Below are positions 61,901 through 64,000 of a stretch of 64,000 bases of DNA, in pieces. Source of the stretch: Progne subis subis (taxonomy: Eukaryota > Chordata > Aves > Passeriformes > Hirundinidae). Location of the stretch: contig JAKJHU010000030.1 of the NCBI GenBank assembly GCA_022316685.1, positions 15,890,018-15,954,017 on the forward strand, in the 5' to 3' direction. Each line of letters begins with the position of its first letter. Within the stretch, counting starts at the first letter, position 1. Made by a program: the position numbers and the translations under genes. The notes beneath the pieces were generated by a model. The model had not been told where the DNA came from, ran no database searches, and worked only from the letters and a program-made list of their open reading frames with translations.

Positions 61901-63803
61901 AAAGACCTGCTGATCCATATCAGTGGGATATGCTACAGAGAGCAAATGAACATCATCAGCTTCTTCAGTTATTTTCAGGCTTTTAAACACCTTTCTAAAC
62001 CAGAGGTGGTAAGGCTGTCTTTCCTTTAAAAATCAGAGTGTATGGGCACACAGGTGGAATTTGGGATTCCCAAACCAAAATCTCTCCTTTATCTAAAAAA
62101 GTATTAGTACATATCCTCCTCCTTTGTGAATACCTAAACACTTCAGCTGCTTGGAGATTGTTATGCAATGGGATTTTTATCAGTTTGTTCTTTGTATGCT
62201 TTTCCACTTCCCATAAGATATCAAGCTCATATTGTGAAACAGGTGTTCAGTGAGTACCCAGTCTTCTAGATGACAGGAATTTTTTTCCTATGTTTTTAAT
62301 TTAGGAAACACTCTCAAATGTAGGTATCAATCCCGGCTGTAATTGCTGCAATATCTATAACCAGCCCAGCAGAGATTTGTGTAAGGATGGTATGGATGTT
62401 CTGCTATTTCACATGTTTGAACTAAAGACATACTTCTCAATATGTGGATGACACCTGAAGAAATACAGTATGTAGAGCTTTACCAGAAAGCACAACAAAC
62501 TCTTGGTGAAGGGCTACAATTTGCTAAAGCACAAATAAAAAAAATTTCTCTTCTCATCCAAGACAGTCTTCTTGTCCTTGGTGCCTGTAGCTGTCTCAGA
62601 GCATCCAGGAGCTGATCCTAAGAAGTGAGGGGGGTAAATGTTCTTACACTCAGTTCCCTTTCTGGCTCTTTGGCATCAGAAGCAGTGGGCAGATTTGACA
62701 GAGCAATTTTTGGCCCTCCTTAATAGAGAAAGAAAATGTCCTGAAGCCAGGAGTCTTGAGAACTCATGGAATTCTACTGGTTGCATGCAGGGAATGTAAA
62801 GGACAAGCAACATGGATTTTTTCCAGAGTTTTTCTAATTTAGAACTAGATTATGGAGTGCAATGCTAAGCATACAGTTGTGGTTAGAGAGCTGGAGGTAA
62901 ATTGGAGTCTTGACAGAAAGGGATGGGAATGGCTAATACAATTTTAAAATTGCTTACTCAGAAATTAATCTTTTTTCCTTGTCCTTTCCCTGCTGTTATT
63001 ACCAAATCCCAGAAAGGTGTTTTTTTAAGAAGGACTGCAATGTTTTTCCCATATGTTAATAGTATCCCAGAGGGTAGTAAGATGTTGCTATGATCCAAGT
63101 AATAAGACATATATTGCAATAAAGAGAGATGTAATTACTTAAGCAAAGAGTGCAGTAGCTGGAACGTTTTTCTGTCATCTAGTCCATCACAGAGCCTTAT
63201 CCCCAGCCTGGTTCCAACTGTTGACATGACCTTTTACCCAAATAACTAGGCTGTCAGATGCTAGTAGAAAGGAGTATTCAATGGGAGGAAGAGCATGGAA
63301 TGTTAACAGGGACAAGTTTTACCAAATATATTTAGAATGAAAAAATCTTTTTACTAAGTTAGGCACAAAATGCATGGAACTTGCAGCAGCTCTTAGGAAT
63401 AGATCTGTAAATCTTCTTCTCTCTGAGTTTCAAGAAATGCAGTATCTGATCAATAGACTGAGCAAACACTGATTATTTGTAGTGGAAAATTGCCTCCCTG
63501 GCTACTAAAACTGTGGAGCAAAGGCTCTTTCTAATTTGAGAAGGCACTTCATTATGTGAGTAGTCCAAAGAAACAGATAAGTCTCCTATCCCTAAAGTCA
63601 AGGAGCCTCATCTGGCCTGAAAACAGTGAGACATGCAACTAGGTCTGTCCTCACAAGACCTGTGTTTATTTGGTCACAATAAAAAACATCCCTTAAGCTT
63701 GATAATCAGTTGTCTGCTCAGCAGCTGAACCCAAGTGAGTTCTACATGTAGGCAGAATAGTTTTGTTCAATGCACAAATTCCTCTAAGGATTCCCTGTCC
63801 AAT
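52995..63803. other. Long stretch without recognised genes or named repeats
   Basis: About 10.8 kb. I found no LTR, CR1 copy, tRNA or coding exon here. The longest frame is 58082-58483 (-, 133 codons), which overlaps another reverse frame in a different phase and shows no domain. A mixed-composition patch at 55560-56010 is less AT-rich than its surroundings and could be conserved non-coding DNA, but that is a guess. Confidence 0.45.
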
Positions 63804-63846
63804 TAAAAAAAAAAAAAAAGAGAAAAAAATAAAGAAAAAGAAAAAA
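63804..63846 (+). repeat. A-rich simple repeat
   Basis: 15 A residues, then GAGAAAAAAATAAAGAAAAAGAAAAAA-type sequence. Confidence 0.9.
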
Positions 63847-63897
63847 GGCAATATATAAAGTACTTACAGGTCTTTTGAATATGGTTCTTTATTATTT

Positions 63898-63930
63898 TGA
63901 TGGTCATGATGGTGATGATGTTGATAATGG
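63898..63930 (+). repeat. Imperfect (GAT)n microsatellite
   Basis: TGATGGTCATGATGGTGATG followed by ATGTTGATAATGG. Confidence 0.8.
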
Positions 63931-64000
63931 TATATTTCTTGAGGTTAATTTGCACAGTTTCAAGGAGGAAATTCAAAGCTTCATCAAATGGAGAAGCTGT

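Noticed and set aside
1..64000. CRISPR arrays, tRNA or rRNA genes, bacterial operons, phage or plasmid features
   Set aside because: No regularly spaced repeats, cloverleaf with invariant GGTTCRA arm, or ribosomal motifs seen. Frame lengths, AT-rich simple repeats and CR1/ERV content are those of a vertebrate genome.

Overview
The window looks like bird genomic DNA. It is AT-rich and gene-poor. The interspersed repeats are the bird pair: CR1 LINE 3' ends (about 16830-17229, 23065-23463, 45240-45332, 45717-46080) and LTRs of endogenous retroviruses. One LTR (31942-32519) closely resembles the ERVL LTRs I know from chicken, and the one at 52289-52989 resembles a songbird family. A songbird or related neoavian is my best inference, not a proof. 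I recognised no host protein-coding gene, tRNA, rRNA, CRISPR array or CpG island. The open frames are short and either lie inside repeats or have no recognisable protein signature. The stretch is probably intergenic or lies inside one or more large introns.

Layout: 1-540 unassigned; 540-1081 an LTR-like unit; 1421-2908 an ERVL-derived repeat split by about 0.7 kb of AT-rich DNA; 4031-4220 and 9829-10020 the two arms of a dispersed inverted repeat, the left one next to a small 18-bp tandem array; 5657-6311 a reverse-strand solo LTR (called LTR1 here); 16830-17229 CR1; 18210-18890 a forward solo LTR (LTR2), then an old LINE fragment; 23065-23463 CR1; 26300-26953 the second LTR1; 27679-28366 the second LTR2; 31942-32519 ERVL LTR; 32959-33611 a diverged relative of LTR2 (LTR3); 35740-35975 an old LINE 3' end; 45.2-46.1 kb two CR1 fragments; 48099-48466 a short solo LTR; 52289-52989 a songbird-type LTR. 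The last 11 kb holds only simple repeats that I can name.

The most informative result is the set of target-site duplications (TSDs) read directly from the sequence. They define five LTR insertions exactly (5657-6311, 27679-28366, 32959-33611, 48099-48466, 52289-52989), plus two more with one mismatch or at the minimum length. They show 6-bp duplications for LTR1 and the 48.1-kb LTR, and 5-bp duplications for LTR2/LTR3 and the 52.3-kb LTR. They also suggest that LTR1 and LTR2/3 have 3' termini that are not the usual CA. No retroviral internal genes (gag, pol, env) remain beside any of them, so they are solo LTRs. Eight well-bounded LTRs sum to about 5.0 kb, roughly 8% of the window.

I did not find a convincing new biological system. 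The best leads are the unnamed inverted repeat at 4.0/9.9 kb, the unusual LTR ends, a splice-site-flanked open frame at 38261-38427, and a GC-rich segment with promoter-like motifs near 14.4-14.65 kb. The last two are weak candidates.
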